From the NCBI RefSeq assembly GCF_900177815.1, contig NZ_FXAZ01000009.1, positions 90,703 to 154,702 on the forward strand: a stretch of DNA of 64,000 nucleotides, written 5' to 3'. The DNA is from Paenibacillus aquistagni (GTDB taxonomy: Bacteria > Bacillota > Bacilli > Paenibacillales > Paenibacillaceae). The first letter of the stretch is position 1. Every line of letters begins with the position of its first letter. The notes under the pieces were generated by a model that did not search any database, was not told where the DNA came from, and saw only the letters and a program-made list of their open reading frames with translations. Shown piece by piece: positions 34,819 to 44,519 of this stretch. The position numbers and the translations under genes are program-made.

Positions 34819-35484
34819 TTAGATCTCTTTTGCCTGACGATAGGCATCGACATAAGCAGCAGCTTTCTTCCGAATCAATGATAGATCGTTGTTCTTTACG
34901 GCTTCATTCGTCAGATCGGAGCCGATCCCAACCGCTACCGCTCCGGCTTTCATCCATTCGCCAAGGTTATCCAACGACACACCGCCAGTTGGCATAATGT
35001 TAGCCTGCGGCAATGGGCCTTTGATCGCCTTGATTACGGATGGTTCATACAGGTTGCCTGGGAACAGCTTGACGATATCGGCTCCAAGCTCAATGGCTTC
35101 ATTAATCTCCTTAATGGTCATCGTTCCTGGCATAACTGGTACGCGATATCGGTTACACATCGTTACGGTCTCAGCACTAAGGAAAGGGGACACTACGAAT
35201 TGAGCGCCGCTGAGAATCGCCGCACGTGCCGTTTCAGCATCCAGCACGGTTCCTACGCCAATAATCGCATAAGTAGATTCGTCCGATGAATTCCATTTAT
35301 AGGTTTGAGCTAGTGTCTCAATCGCTCTCAACGCAAATGGAACGGTCATCGTAATCTCTATCACTTTAATTCCGCCGCGTATCGCTTCCTCTGCCATGGC
35401 GACAACTTCTTCTGCCGACTCTCCGCGGAGTACGGCAACGACACCTTCATGCACAATCTTCTGCGTAATCTGCATTTTCTTCAT
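34819..35484 (-). CDS. eda: KDPG/KHG aldolase
   Basis: 221 residues. Class I aldolase: Glu in VIEITMTVPFAL, phosphate loop, and Schiff-base Lys in DIVKLFPGNLYEP. It splits 2-keto-3-deoxy-6-phosphogluconate into pyruvate and glyceraldehyde-3-phosphate, the last step of the uronate pathway. Start has GGGGAGGAG. It follows the kinase gene by about 65 bases in the same operon. Confidence 0.95.
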   Translation of the reverse strand: MKKMQITQKIVHEGVVAVLRGESAEEVVAMAEEAIRGGIKVIEITMTVPFALRAIETLAQTYKWNSSDESTYAIIGVGTVLDAETARAAILSGAQFVVSPFLSAETVTMCNRYRVPVMPGTMTIKEINEAIELGADIVKLFPGNLYEPSVIKAIKGPLPQANIMPTGGVSLDNLGEWMKAGAVAVGIGSDLTNEAVKNNDLSLIRKKAAAYVDAYRQAKEI

Positions 35485-35550
35485 GTTGTTCTCCTCCCCA
35501 TTTATCGAATGCCGTTTCTATTACTGGTTCTCTATGAAATAAAACACATC

Positions 35551-36513
35551 TTACCGCTCAACATGCATCTTACCGGCAAGCAATCGCTCGATTTGCGCTC
35601 CACTAGGGAGGCCTTCCCAATCCCCAACCGTCTGAATGACCTGCGAACCGATTAAATTACCGAGACGAACCGCCTCCTCAAGACTATAATCCCGCAGCAA
35701 GCCAGCTAAAAATCCAGCGCAGAAGCCGTCTCCAGCTCCTACCGTATCGACTACATGCTCAACCTTATAGTAAGGAACCGCTGAGAGATTACCGTTTTCC
35801 AGCATATAGGTTTTGTCCTCGCCGCCTTTAATCACGCTTACAGCAGACAGCTCGCTGAGCTTGCTAATGATCTCATCCATCGATTCCGTCTCATACAACA
35901 GCTTCAATTCATCTAATCCCGGCAAAAAATAATCTGCTTTTAGCGCTAATGGCAGCAAAACCTTTTGCGCTGCTTTCACATTCCAAAGCTTTAAGCGCAA
36001 ATTCGGATCAAAGCTCACCTTAACGCCATGCTTTTTCGCGATGTCCATCGCTGCTGCCGCCGTCTCCGCGCAGGATGTGCTTAACGCGGGTGTGATCCCG
36101 GTTATATGCAAAATCTTTGCCCCAGCAATATATTCCTCATCCAAATGCTCCGGCGCCATCTTGCTAGCTGCCGACAGCTTGCGGTAATAATAAACCGTGC
36201 TTCTTCCGGCCGCATTCTCTCGAATCATAAGTCCTGTTGGAGCTTCATCTGTGAATGAAGTACGTGTAACGTCTACTCCTTCTCCCCGCACCATCTTATA
36301 AATCCGATGCCCGAACGGATCATCTCCAAGCCGGCCGCACCAGCCTGCGGAATGTCCAAGCCTTGACAAGCCGATCGCTACATTCGTCTCAGCTCCACCA
36401 AAGGAGGGCGTCAAATTCGATGTATATTCAAGACCTTTTCCTCCCTCGGCGATCAATAGGGCCATACTTTCCCCGAAGGTGACCACTTCCGGATGAGCAT
36501 TCCGATTATTCAT
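35551..36513 (-). CDS. kdgK: 2-dehydro-3-deoxygluconokinase
   Basis: 320 residues, PfkB family. N-terminal TFGESMALLIAEGGKG, substrate-side GGAETNVAIGLSRLG, and the C-terminal anion hole VDTVGAGDGFCAGFLAGL with catalytic Asp. Phosphorylates KDG to KDPG. The start ATGA overlaps the GH29 stop, so they are translationally coupled. Confidence 0.95.
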   Translation of the reverse strand: MNNRNAHPEVVTFGESMALLIAEGGKGLEYTSNLTPSFGGAETNVAIGLSRLGHSAGWCGRLGDDPFGHRIYKMVRGEGVDVTRTSFTDEAPTGLMIRENAAGRSTVYYYRKLSAASKMAPEHLDEEYIAGAKILHITGITPALSTSCAETAAAAMDIAKKHGVKVSFDPNLRLKLWNVKAAQKVLLPLALKADYFLPGLDELKLLYETESMDEIISKLSELSAVSVIKGGEDKTYMLENGNLSAVPYYKVEHVVDTVGAGDGFCAGFLAGLLRDYSLEEAVRLGNLIGSQVIQTVGDWEGLPSGAQIERLLAGKMHVER

Positions 36514-38024
36514 TCGCCCTCACCATCCTGAACCCGACTATTGTATACTTCGAAAGCGGACAAGTTCGGCCACCAGCGTGAGCTAGTGATCGTTAAACGC
36601 AAGCGGCTGCTGCTTATGGCTGGAAAATGGCAAATTCGCTTGTGACCGATAATCGTGCCATCTTGAATTGACCGCCATTCCCCCGTGCCAGTGGCTGTAT
36701 CTGTGCTTGCCTCTTCAGTTGCAGCAGCATCGGCTTGCCAATACTCCAAGCTGAATCGCTCAATCCTCTGCGTATAGCGATACTCCTGCAGTACGATATG
36801 ATCGAACATTTGCTCAGTTCCCAAGTCGACAGTGATACTCGCCATCTCTGTACCTTGCTCAGGTGCCCAAAATGTATCTGAATTGCCATCCAATACATGG
36901 GCTGCTTCATGTCCAGCCATCGCTTCACTAGCCGCAGCAGCTGCATCACGCGCCACATTCGTCTCAAACGTATGGCGAATCCAAGCCCCGAGCTCCTCTA
37001 ATCGCTGCACATCATTCTCGTGAAGCTGTCCGCGCGTATCAGCAGGAATATTAAGCAGGAGCGTAGCATTGCCTCCGACCGAACCATAATACACGTTCCG
37101 CAGCTCATCCAGTGACTTGACTTGATCATCTTGACTCGCATGATAGAACCATCCTGGACGAATCGACGTATCCACTTCCGCTGGATACCAGACAAGCTCC
37201 GATACATTGGCGATGATGTCGCGGCTGCCCAAGTCTTCATCCTCTGAAGTGAAACGCTTGGCGAATTCAGCATCATCCTCCTGCTGTGAATGCTCCTGAA
37301 TGCTCTCCTTGTCCTGCAGCTGCGCAGGTACTACGCTCCACTCCGACCTGCGGCAATGCCCCGCCTCATTGCCACACCAGCGCACATCCGGTCCGCAGAC
37401 CGAAATACTCGCCGCTGGCTGCCATTCACGAATCAATGCATAATAGCCATTCCAATCATACACTTGCCGCTTGCCGTTCGGACCTTCACCACAAGCCCCA
37501 TCAAACCATACACAAAAGAGATCCCCATACCCCGTCAACAGCTCGCGCAATTGATTCTTGAAATATTCATTGTAAGCAGGGGAATTCCCGTAACAAGCCT
37601 CATGACGATCCCAAGGCGATAAATAAATGCCAAACTTCAACCCGCCTTCGCGACAAGCATCCGCCACCTCACGAACGACATCACCTTTGCCATCTTTCCA
37701 AGGGCTATTCTTCACCGAATGCTCCGTATAGGCACTCGGCCACAAGCAAAACCCGTCATGATGCTTACAGGTCAGAATCAGCCCTTTCATCCCTGCAGCT
37801 TTACAAGCGCGTACCCACTGTCGTGCATCCAACTGCTTCGGATTAAAAATATCCGGCTGCTCCTGCCCACTGCCCCATTCTTGGTCCGTGAACGTATTTA
37901 CTGTAAAATGCACAAATGCATAAAATTCCATCTCCTGTATGGCCAACTGCCGCTCCGACGGCCGCACCAACGCCGCGGCTTTCACTTGCTCTGCACTCAT
38001 AACGCCACTGTTGTTCACAACCAT
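36510..38024 (-). CDS. GH29 alpha-L-fucosidase
   Basis: 504 residues from ATG 38024 (GGGGG upstream; the frame extends to 38042). TIM barrel with LTCKHHDGFCLWPS, FGIYLSPWDRHEACYG, and nucleophile Asp in CVWFDGACGEGPNG. The C-terminal 150 residues contain an F5/8 type C-like domain (HVLDGNSDTFWAPEQGTEMA). Looks like the GH29-B group that needs branched fucosides, judging by domain layout only. Contains no signal peptide. First gene of the operon with kdgK and eda. Confidence 0.94.
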   Translation of the reverse strand: MVVNNSGVMSAEQVKAAALVRPSERQLAIQEMEFYAFVHFTVNTFTDQEWGSGQEQPDIFNPKQLDARQWVRACKAAGMKGLILTCKHHDGFCLWPSAYTEHSVKNSPWKDGKGDVVREVADACREGGLKFGIYLSPWDRHEACYGNSPAYNEYFKNQLRELLTGYGDLFCVWFDGACGEGPNGKRQVYDWNGYYALIREWQPAASISVCGPDVRWCGNEAGHCRRSEWSVVPAQLQDKESIQEHSQQEDDAEFAKRFTSEDEDLGSRDIIANVSELVWYPAEVDTSIRPGWFYHASQDDQVKSLDELRNVYYGSVGGNATLLLNIPADTRGQLHENDVQRLEELGAWIRHTFETNVARDAAAAASEAMAGHEAAHVLDGNSDTFWAPEQGTEMASITVDLGTEQMFDHIVLQEYRYTQRIERFSLEYWQADAAATEEASTDTATGTGEWRSIQDGTIIGHKRICHFPAISSSRLRLTITSSRWWPNLSAFEVYNSRVQDGEGE

Positions 38025-38111
38025 TGCTGACCCCCATCTCATTTTCCCTTAATCAACAGATTGAAAGGTATCCTACGTATGAATATAGAAGGTAGAACCG
38101 AACTTTAGTTC

Positions 38112-38177
38112 ATAGTAGCAGATCAACAATAGGTAGAAGTACGCATTATTTTTTTATAAACATGCAATATTTTGACC
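38112..38177 (-). promoter_or_regulatory. Regulon promoter of GH29-kdgK-eda (degenerate tandem box)
   Basis: Minus strand: box 1 GGTCAAAAT (38169-38177) exact, box 2 at 38147-38155 is AAAAAAATA and weak, -10 TACTAT at 38112-38117 lies exactly 38 bases after the expected box 2 position. Confidence 0.6.
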
Positions 38178-38305
38178 TTTATTAGGCACTCGCTCTTAAA
38201 TTCGGACACTCCCCGTTAACTATGCGCTTCCGTCTCCTGCAGTACGCTTGGGAAATACCCCTTTTAGCACAATGCTGTGCCAAGAAGCACGCAGCCGAAG
38301 CGCAC

Positions 38306-38335
38306 AAAAAGGCGGCATCCCTATGAGATACCGCC
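38306..38335 (-). terminator. Terminator after the PL8 lyase gene
   Basis: Minus strand GGCGGTATC / GATGCCGCC (one mispair) with an 8-base loop, followed by TTTTTG. Confidence 0.75.
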
Positions 38336-38437
38336 TACCTAACGTATTACAAAATAATTGAAGCAACTTGTGAATCCGTATGGCTACTTTAAGCAAGTCA
38401 AGGTTTGCTGCAGCTTAGAGGAGCCATCTGACATCTC

Positions 38438-41400
38438 TTACTTAACATCATGCAGCATGCTTAGTATTAAAGTAACGGCTTCCGCTCTAGTTATAGGAGC
38501 ATTTGGATTAAATTTACCACTTCCATTTCCTTTAATCAGACCCGCTTCCGCAGCGGCTGCTATGTATGGTTTTGCCCATACTGGAATCTGATCTGCAGCA
38601 TCAAATGTCGACGTTACATGATCATTTACTTCAAGACCCATTGCACGAACAATCATAACGACGAATTCACTTCTGCTGATGTCATGATTCGCGCGGAATG
38701 TGCCATCTTTGTAGCCCGAAATATAACCCGCTTCAGCAAGGGCTTGAATGGAGGATTGTGCCCATGCAGGCGTTTGGTCTTGATCCGAGAATTCAAATTG
38801 TGTATTCGTCTGCTCCAATTTTAGCGCTCTTGCCAACATTGTTGACACTTCACCGCGAGTTACTACGCCATTTGGTCGGAACGTTCCATCCTCATAGCCT
38901 TTTACAAACCCGAGCTCAACTGATTTTTCAATGGAGGCCTTCGCCCAATGATTCAAGATATCAGACAAAGCTACTTTTGGCGTTTCTGGCTCCGTAGGTT
39001 CCACTGGTTCTATTGGTTCAGTTGGTTCAGTAGGTTCAGTTGGCGTTGGTGTTGTCGGTTCTGGGTCCGGTGAAGGCGTCGATCCTCCACTCGAAGAGCT
39101 AGCTTCTGTCGTTGCCGTTACACGAATACCGTCACTCCAATTTCCTGCCTCATCGCCTGCTTTAACCTCAAAGCGATAACTCGTGTTCGGCGAAAGACCA
39201 CTAACCGCATAGCTCGTGATATTGCCTCGTAATCGAATGAACTCATGACCATTCTTGTCAATCTTGTAGCTTGATACCCCTCTATCATCCGCTGCGTCTT
39301 GCCATGTAAGCATTAGACTGGTTCTTCCAACGCTTGAAGCTATTAATTGCGCTCCTGTCGGCCATGTAGGTGCAATTTCGTCAACAATGGCAGCCTCTTT
39401 ATACGCTGCTGTTAATGTAACAGCTTCATCAGGCATAACGAATGTATAAACGTTGATATTGGTTGTATCTTGGTTTAGCGTCAAGCCGGCTGGATTTACA
39501 ATCCACTTGTCGAACTTTTGACCTGCTGGCATATCCAGCGTCACCGTTACGGTCTCACCTTGCGCAGCTGTCTGCTTATCTGCTGTTGCACCTTCCACGA
39601 TGATGTTGTGGGGTTTCCTAAGATCAAATGCTGCCGTGTACGTCTTACCAAGAGAACCCGAGGTGTTGACATCGATGCGAATTCCGCCTTCTATCGGTGT
39701 GACTTCCATTCCCATGTCCGCAGTTCGCAGTGTCAAGTCCTGTTGCTGGACTTCAATCGTCACCGTGCTTTGCTTTTGTGTAGGGTCCGATATCGCAATT
39801 TTCACTTCGCCATTGTCTTCTCGCATGATGACAGCAGCAGCAGACTTGGCGGTGATGCCCCCCACAGAATCCGCACTCCAGAAATTCGCAGTGGTGATGC
39901 CAAGCTGTTTGTTGCTCACAGCCTGTACGGTTGAGGTATTGCTCAGCACTTCTACTGCTGGCTGTTCACTATAAGCCTGTGTTTGTGCTGCCGTCTTACC
40001 GGGAAGCAGCACATATTCATAACGAGCTGCTTGAGGATTATTCCCATGTTCAAAAGCGATGCTGGCATAGTTGCGTGTCAGCTCATCTTGCGATTGACCG
40101 TTGTTAATGTCATACCATGAGCCTGTTCTCGCTTCGCGAACGACATGTAGAGTAGGCGCAGTTGGGAAGTAGTAGCCTACATCTGAATCCGAACCTTCAA
40201 GATTACCTTCCAGGTGCGCCCAGTTTACATGGTTCATATCTTCTTCGTAATCCAATGCTGTAGGCACTTGTTCACCGTTAATCATAAATGCGTTATCACC
40301 ACTGCTGTTCAACTTCCGATTATCAACAATCGTTTCTACCGGTTTTGTCGCAGCCGATGTTTTACGAATATCTGCACCAAGTGCAACAATTTCATCATTG
40401 AACATGAACCATGATTTCTTGCCGCTTAGATCACTGCCCGTAACTTTCTTTAACGAGAAATTCATACCGCTTGTGCTGTACAAATGATCCAATGCTGCAC
40501 CGCCAACATGGCTTTCCGTATTATAATAGTAAGCCCATTCGCCCGGCATCTTTCCTTCTCCAGAGCCGTCTGTCGTCGTGCCAGGCAAGCGGAAACTATT
40601 AACTGTCGCCCAGAATCCATCGCGATATTGCAATAAGTCATTATTGTAGATGTACGTCATGCCAAGACCGGTATCCCAGCCTTTTACATTCTCTTTATTG
40701 CCCATCTCAAAGGCAGAAATGCGGTCTGAGAACATACTTAGCCCAAAAGCGTAGTTCGGACGATGATGCGCAACCCGTGCCATGCCGTTGAACATGTAGC
40801 TTCGCGAGATCTCACCGCGCGCTGCAACAGTATCATCATTCATTACGTTCTTCAGCAGCATCACACTATAAATCGGCAAGCCTTTGTAGTAATCGTCAAA
40901 GGTTGTATCCTTGCTTACCCATTCCTTAACCATATTGCGAATAGTAGCGCTGATTTCTGGTGGTGCACCCTCTGCCAAACTTGCTAGGGCAACAATGGTA
41001 CTGCGAGCTGTTCCCGAGCTGCTTCTGGAAATCCCTCGTCCGTTAACCATATCCATATACAGTCCTTTGTAAATAACCGGTTCAAACGTATCACTTACCC
41101 ATTTGTAAATGTTAGCGACACGCGGGTCCGTCACGGGCCATGGTGAATGGTTGAGCAAATAAGTGATGTCCGCCGTACGGCTGAGCCAGACTGCACCATA
41201 CCCAGCGGTGTATGCGATATTCGCATGCTGCACCAGTGATCCATCTTCATATACGCCATCGCCACTTGTGACATAGTTGAATTCTGAACCAATTGAATCC
41301 CGTCCTTGCGTAATTTTAGCGCTATTTCTGCCAATGACGCCGCGCAAAGTGACGACGAGCGCTTTGTCCAGCAAATTGCCTCCGGTCTCGATAACGCTTC

Positions 41401-42841
41401 CATTTTGCACCCGCTTGGTTGGATCAGGACAGTACTTATCAATCGTCCGCATAAAATTGCTAATTTGCAGATCACTCAATTCCTCATACATCAGGATCAA
41501 ACAATCATTTAGCAGCTGCGGCGCACCGATTTCAAATCCCCACCAGCTGCTGCTGCTATTATAGGAGAAATGTTCGTTATAGCGCTTAGCATACATCCAG
41601 TCTAGAGCGCCAATAATGGCATCGCGCAGCTGTGGATCGTGATAAAAACGCGAAGACGCTGTATTGTAAGCGCTTGCCATTATCTTTATGCGAGTAAGTT
41701 CACTAACGATGTTGTTGGCATGCTGCACCTTTGTGTCGGCGCTATCGGTAAGATCTGACCATAAGGTTATGCGGCTTCCATCATTAGCGCTAAGTGTATC
41801 AAGATAGCCAGTATTAGAGGGATTCGATACACTATTGTCCATCTCAGCTACTAGTTCCTGAATGGCAGGATCAGCAGCAAGGCCAGCATCTGCTGTTCCA
41901 ACTAACTTCTGCTTCCAGCGTTCACGCAATTGGGCGTAAGCAGCTGCCGTTTCTGCAGAATCTACACCAATTTTGCTCTGTGCCTTTATCGTCTGGTCTT
42001 CTGTAGCAACAGTGATCGTTGCTACACCCGCAGCAACGGCTGTGACATGACCATTGTTATCAACCGTCGCGACATTCTCATCGCTGCTCGTCCAGATTAC
42101 TTGGGGGGATTGCAGGTTACTTGGAGTGTGTTTCATTGTAAGGGATTTAGTCTCACCAGCCGTCATCATCATGGCTGTTGGTTCAAGCGTTAATCCTGTT
42201 ATACCGTCATACTCCTCAAGCCGAACATTATCAAACCACACTTTGCCGGTACTATTTTCAAAAAATAATTCAACAAAATATTTGGCGCCACCAGCTGGCA
42301 CCGTTATAAAGACTTGCTGCATCGTCCAATCGTTCGTACCATACACCTTCGTTGAAGTAGGACCGTCTATGATTTTTGCACCAGAAGAATTCAGCATGGA
42401 GCTGCGAAAATAAACGCCGCTGCCACCTGCAACATTTTCGGTTTTGTACCACACTTGCAAGCGGTACGACTTACCCGCCTCGACGGGTGCCTTCGCATTA
42501 ATGGATACGCGACTCGTCTTGGAAGCATCAATCAGCAGCGATTGCTGGCCACTATAATGATTATACGTATCCATCGTCACGCTTACAGTTCTACCGGCCG
42601 GCTTACCAGAACCGATAGGAATCCATGTGTCCCAATTAACAGGTGCAGGATTCGTATCCGTATATTGCGTCCAGGTGCCGCTTGGCGCCGCCGTTAATTC
42701 GAAATCGCCATTCGGAAATAAATTGATTACAGAGGTCGCTTGGGAATCACCAGTTTCTAAGGCCATCGCTACATCAGAACCAACAGGTATAAAAGCAGCC
42801 AACATCGCAGCTACTAGTAACAAGCTTAGTAATCTCTTCAA
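38438..42841 (-). CDS. Cell-surface PL8 polysaccharide lyase with SLH anchor
   Basis: About 1467 residues. I start at TTG 42841, which has GGGAGG seven bases upstream; the nearby in-frame ATG 42856 has no ribosome site. Order: signal peptide (1-28); carbohydrate-binding-like beta domain (about 40-210); bacterial Ig-like (213-293); PL8 toroid (about 300-650) with WWGFEIGAP, catalytic Asn in TGGNLLDK, His and Tyr in QHANIAYTAGYG; PL8 beta domains (to about 1060); a repeat domain; fibronectin III (about 1145-1240); Pro/Thr/Glu linker; three SLH domains (about 1290-1467). PL8 enzymes cleave hyaluronan, chondroitin or xanthan by beta-elimination. SLH binds the wall polymer. Confidence 0.95.
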   Translation of the reverse strand: MKRLLSLLLVAAMLAAFIPVGSDVAMALETGDSQATSVINLFPNGDFELTAAPSGTWTQYTDTNPAPVNWDTWIPIGSGKPAGRTVSVTMDTYNHYSGQQSLLIDASKTSRVSINAKAPVEAGKSYRLQVWYKTENVAGGSGVYFRSSMLNSSGAKIIDGPTSTKVYGTNDWTMQQVFITVPAGGAKYFVELFFENSTGKVWFDNVRLEEYDGITGLTLEPTAMMMTAGETKSLTMKHTPSNLQSPQVIWTSSDENVATVDNNGHVTAVAAGVATITVATEDQTIKAQSKIGVDSAETAAAYAQLRERWKQKLVGTADAGLAADPAIQELVAEMDNSVSNPSNTGYLDTLSANDGSRITLWSDLTDSADTKVQHANNIVSELTRIKIMASAYNTASSRFYHDPQLRDAIIGALDWMYAKRYNEHFSYNSSSSWWGFEIGAPQLLNDCLILMYEELSDLQISNFMRTIDKYCPDPTKRVQNGSVIETGGNLLDKALVVTLRGVIGRNSAKITQGRDSIGSEFNYVTSGDGVYEDGSLVQHANIAYTAGYGAVWLSRTADITYLLNHSPWPVTDPRVANIYKWVSDTFEPVIYKGLYMDMVNGRGISRSSSGTARSTIVALASLAEGAPPEISATIRNMVKEWVSKDTTFDDYYKGLPIYSVMLLKNVMNDDTVAARGEISRSYMFNGMARVAHHRPNYAFGLSMFSDRISAFEMGNKENVKGWDTGLGMTYIYNNDLLQYRDGFWATVNSFRLPGTTTDGSGEGKMPGEWAYYYNTESHVGGAALDHLYSTSGMNFSLKKVTGSDLSGKKSWFMFNDEIVALGADIRKTSAATKPVETIVDNRKLNSSGDNAFMINGEQVPTALDYEEDMNHVNWAHLEGNLEGSDSDVGYYFPTAPTLHVVREARTGSWYDINNGQSQDELTRNYASIAFEHGNNPQAARYEYVLLPGKTAAQTQAYSEQPAVEVLSNTSTVQAVSNKQLGITTANFWSADSVGGITAKSAAAVIMREDNGEVKIAISDPTQKQSTVTIEVQQQDLTLRTADMGMEVTPIEGGIRIDVNTSGSLGKTYTAAFDLRKPHNIIVEGATADKQTAAQGETVTVTLDMPAGQKFDKWIVNPAGLTLNQDTTNINVYTFVMPDEAVTLTAAYKEAAIVDEIAPTWPTGAQLIASSVGRTSLMLTWQDAADDRGVSSYKIDKNGHEFIRLRGNITSYAVSGLSPNTSYRFEVKAGDEAGNWSDGIRVTATTEASSSSGGSTPSPDPEPTTPTPTEPTEPTEPIEPVEPTEPETPKVALSDILNHWAKASIEKSVELGFVKGYEDGTFRPNGVVTRGEVSTMLARALKLEQTNTQFEFSDQDQTPAWAQSSIQALAEAGYISGYKDGTFRANHDISRSEFVVMIVRAMGLEVNDHVTSTFDAADQIPVWAKPYIAAAAEAGLIKGNGSGKFNPNAPITRAEAVTLILSMLHDVK

Positions 42842-42869
42842 ACCTTTCCCTCCCATTCATAATGACCCA

Positions 42870-42925
42870 AAGGCGCCCCTTTCCCATTATTGACACTTCA
42901 TTCAGCATGGGTATAGAGACGCCTT
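42870..42925 (-). other. Stem-loop between solute-binding protein and lyase genes
   Basis: Outer stem AAGGCG / CGCCTT and inner stem CCCAT / ATGGG on the minus strand, without a T tract. It lies in the 124-base gap between the two genes and may adjust mRNA stability or be a partial terminator. Confidence 0.4.
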
Positions 42926-42965
42926 GGTAGAGTTAATGGCTATTCATCGTGTTACATCCTACTTA

Positions 42966-44342
42966 TCACTTATTCTCTTTCTCATTAATAATCTTCGTTG
43001 CTTCATCAACCATCCATGTTTGTACTTTGTCAATTGGGTCGTTGCCAAGCATGAATTTGCTAAAGCCGTCATTAATTACTTTTGTTAAGTCAGAAGTCGA
43101 AATGGTTAGCACCTCTGAAGCATCCAAATACTGAATGTCATCACCAAACAACGTGTATTTTAACGATTCAACATCGTACTTATCTGTATTGTTACCGATC
43201 ATGCGCTCCAACAATGCTGATTGGTCTGCTTTCTTCCAGCCAGAGAACTCTTGTCTATTGGTAGAATCTGCAGTAGACATAAATCTCATCAGCTTGTACG
43301 ACTCGTCCTTATGCTTCGTTGTCGAACCCATTGCTAATTGTGAACCGCCAACAAAATATTTACCGCCCTCATATTCTTTTGGCAAGGCATTCTGTGGAGG
43401 CAAAGGAACTGGCGCGAAAGCCGTCACAAAATCATGTGGGTACTGTTCAAGATTACCTGGATCAGGAATTGTGAAACTGCCTGACATGATCATCGCTGCA
43501 CTTCCGCCGAAAAATTCACTGCGATAGTTGAGCTTCGCTGCTAGTACGTCCGCGTAAGTCTTCGCTGACTTATCAACACTCTCCATGTCTTTGCGCAGCT
43601 GGAAGAAGTACGGATAGGTTGGGTCAGACAGAATAGTACTGCCATCGTCATAGCGGAACGGATCCTTCATTACGGTTTGCGCCGGTCCATTCATGTACAA
43701 CTCCCATGTATGGAAGTATGTCCCGTATCGTTTATCTACGCCTTCGCCTTTTGTTAGCTTCTTCGCATAGTCACGATAGTCATCCCATGTCCAGCCGAAT
43801 TTGGGAACTGACAAGCCAGCTTCATCCAACGCATCCTTATTAAGCATCACGTACGTATAACCGGATGTATACTGCATGCCGTAATATTTGCCGTCTACTT
43901 GCGGATTGACATAGTATTCATCTTCCGCCTTCAAGCCTTCTTTATCATAGAATTCATTTAGCGGCGTAAATGCACTGCGAACGGCTCTTTCAACAACCGC
44001 TGATGAGCTTGGTAATTGAACGACGTCAACTTCATCTCCTGACGAGATTAGAAAGTCTAATTTCTTCAACATCTCTAATGAATTACCTGGAACGAGCACG
44101 ACATGTTCAACTTTAATGCCAGGGTTAGCTGCTTCAAACTCGCGCAGCATGGCATCTGTAGCCCCTTCTTGAGCCTCATTATCCCAGTTATAGTATTTGA
44201 TCGTTACTTCTTCCTTCGTTCCCGTGCCGTCCGATTGTGCTGGCGTGTCAGCAGCTTTGTTTCCACAAGCACTTGCAAACACCATTAATGTCAGCAGTAT
44301 ACATGTGGAAATGAGAAAATGACGTTTTCTTTTATTCTGCAT
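42966..44342 (-). CDS. Sugar ABC transporter solute-binding lipoprotein
   Basis: 458 residues. Signal peptide with lipobox VFASAC near residue 26, so lipid-anchored outside the membrane. MalE-like fold: VTIKYYNWDNEAQEGATDAM, VDVVQLPSSSAVVERAVR, and C-terminal conserved stretches. It captures oligosaccharides released by the PL8 lyase. Preceded by a regulon promoter with a cre site. The lyase gene follows 124 bases downstream, and both may be one transcript. Confidence 0.95.
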   Translation of the reverse strand: MQNKRKRHFLISTCILLTLMVFASACGNKAADTPAQSDGTGTKEEVTIKYYNWDNEAQEGATDAMLREFEAANPGIKVEHVVLVPGNSLEMLKKLDFLISSGDEVDVVQLPSSSAVVERAVRSAFTPLNEFYDKEGLKAEDEYYVNPQVDGKYYGMQYTSGYTYVMLNKDALDEAGLSVPKFGWTWDDYRDYAKKLTKGEGVDKRYGTYFHTWELYMNGPAQTVMKDPFRYDDGSTILSDPTYPYFFQLRKDMESVDKSAKTYADVLAAKLNYRSEFFGGSAAMIMSGSFTIPDPGNLEQYPHDFVTAFAPVPLPPQNALPKEYEGGKYFVGGSQLAMGSTTKHKDESYKLMRFMSTADSTNRQEFSGWKKADQSALLERMIGNNTDKYDVESLKYTLFGDDIQYLDASEVLTISTSDLTKVINDGFSKFMLGNDPIDKVQTWMVDEATKIINEKENK

Positions 44343-44393
44343 ATGCTTACTTCCCCCTAATATAAATGATAGTATTGTCTTCTTTTAAATCTT

Positions 44394-44407
44394 TGTGAGC
44401 GCTTACA
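44394..44407 (-). promoter_or_regulatory. CcpA cre site
   Basis: Minus strand TGTAAGCGCTCACA, one mismatch to the consensus TGWAANCGNTWNCA, located just downstream of the -10 of the solute-binding protein promoter. Position over the start point fits catabolite repression. Confidence 0.7.
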
Positions 44408-44412
44408 GTGTC

Positions 44413-44478
44413 AGTATATAATTTTTCGCCAATGACTAGCGTGTATAATTTTGCGCTTGTACGATAACGATTTTGACC
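44413..44478 (-). promoter_or_regulatory. Regulon promoter of the solute-binding protein gene (tandem box)
   Basis: Minus strand: box 1 GGTCAAAAT (44470-44478), box 2 GCGCAAAAT (44448-44456, 22 bases on), -10 TATACT (44413-44418, 38 bases after box 2). No recognisable -35, consistent with activator dependence. Confidence 0.72.
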
Positions 44479-44519
44479 TTTCAGAAAGGGCCTTTCCCTA
44501 TCCCGACAATCCATATACC

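Larger units (their letters stand above)
38025..38437 (-). other. Intergenic stretch with GH29 promoter and PL8 terminator
   Basis: No gene found. The left part carries the terminator of the lyase gene (38306-38335). The right part carries the GH29 regulon promoter: box 1 GGTCAAAAT at 38169-38177, a weak second box in an A-rich run around 38145-38155, and -10 TACTAT at 38112-38117. Confidence 0.6.

Noticed and set aside
38842..39000. Pro/Thr/Glu repeats in the lyase as a separate tandem repeat element
   Set aside because: This is the usual flexible linker before SLH domains in surface enzymes.
42856..42858. ATG 42856 as start of the PL8 lyase
   Set aside because: No ribosome site precedes it; the GGGAGG just inside fits TTG 42841 better.
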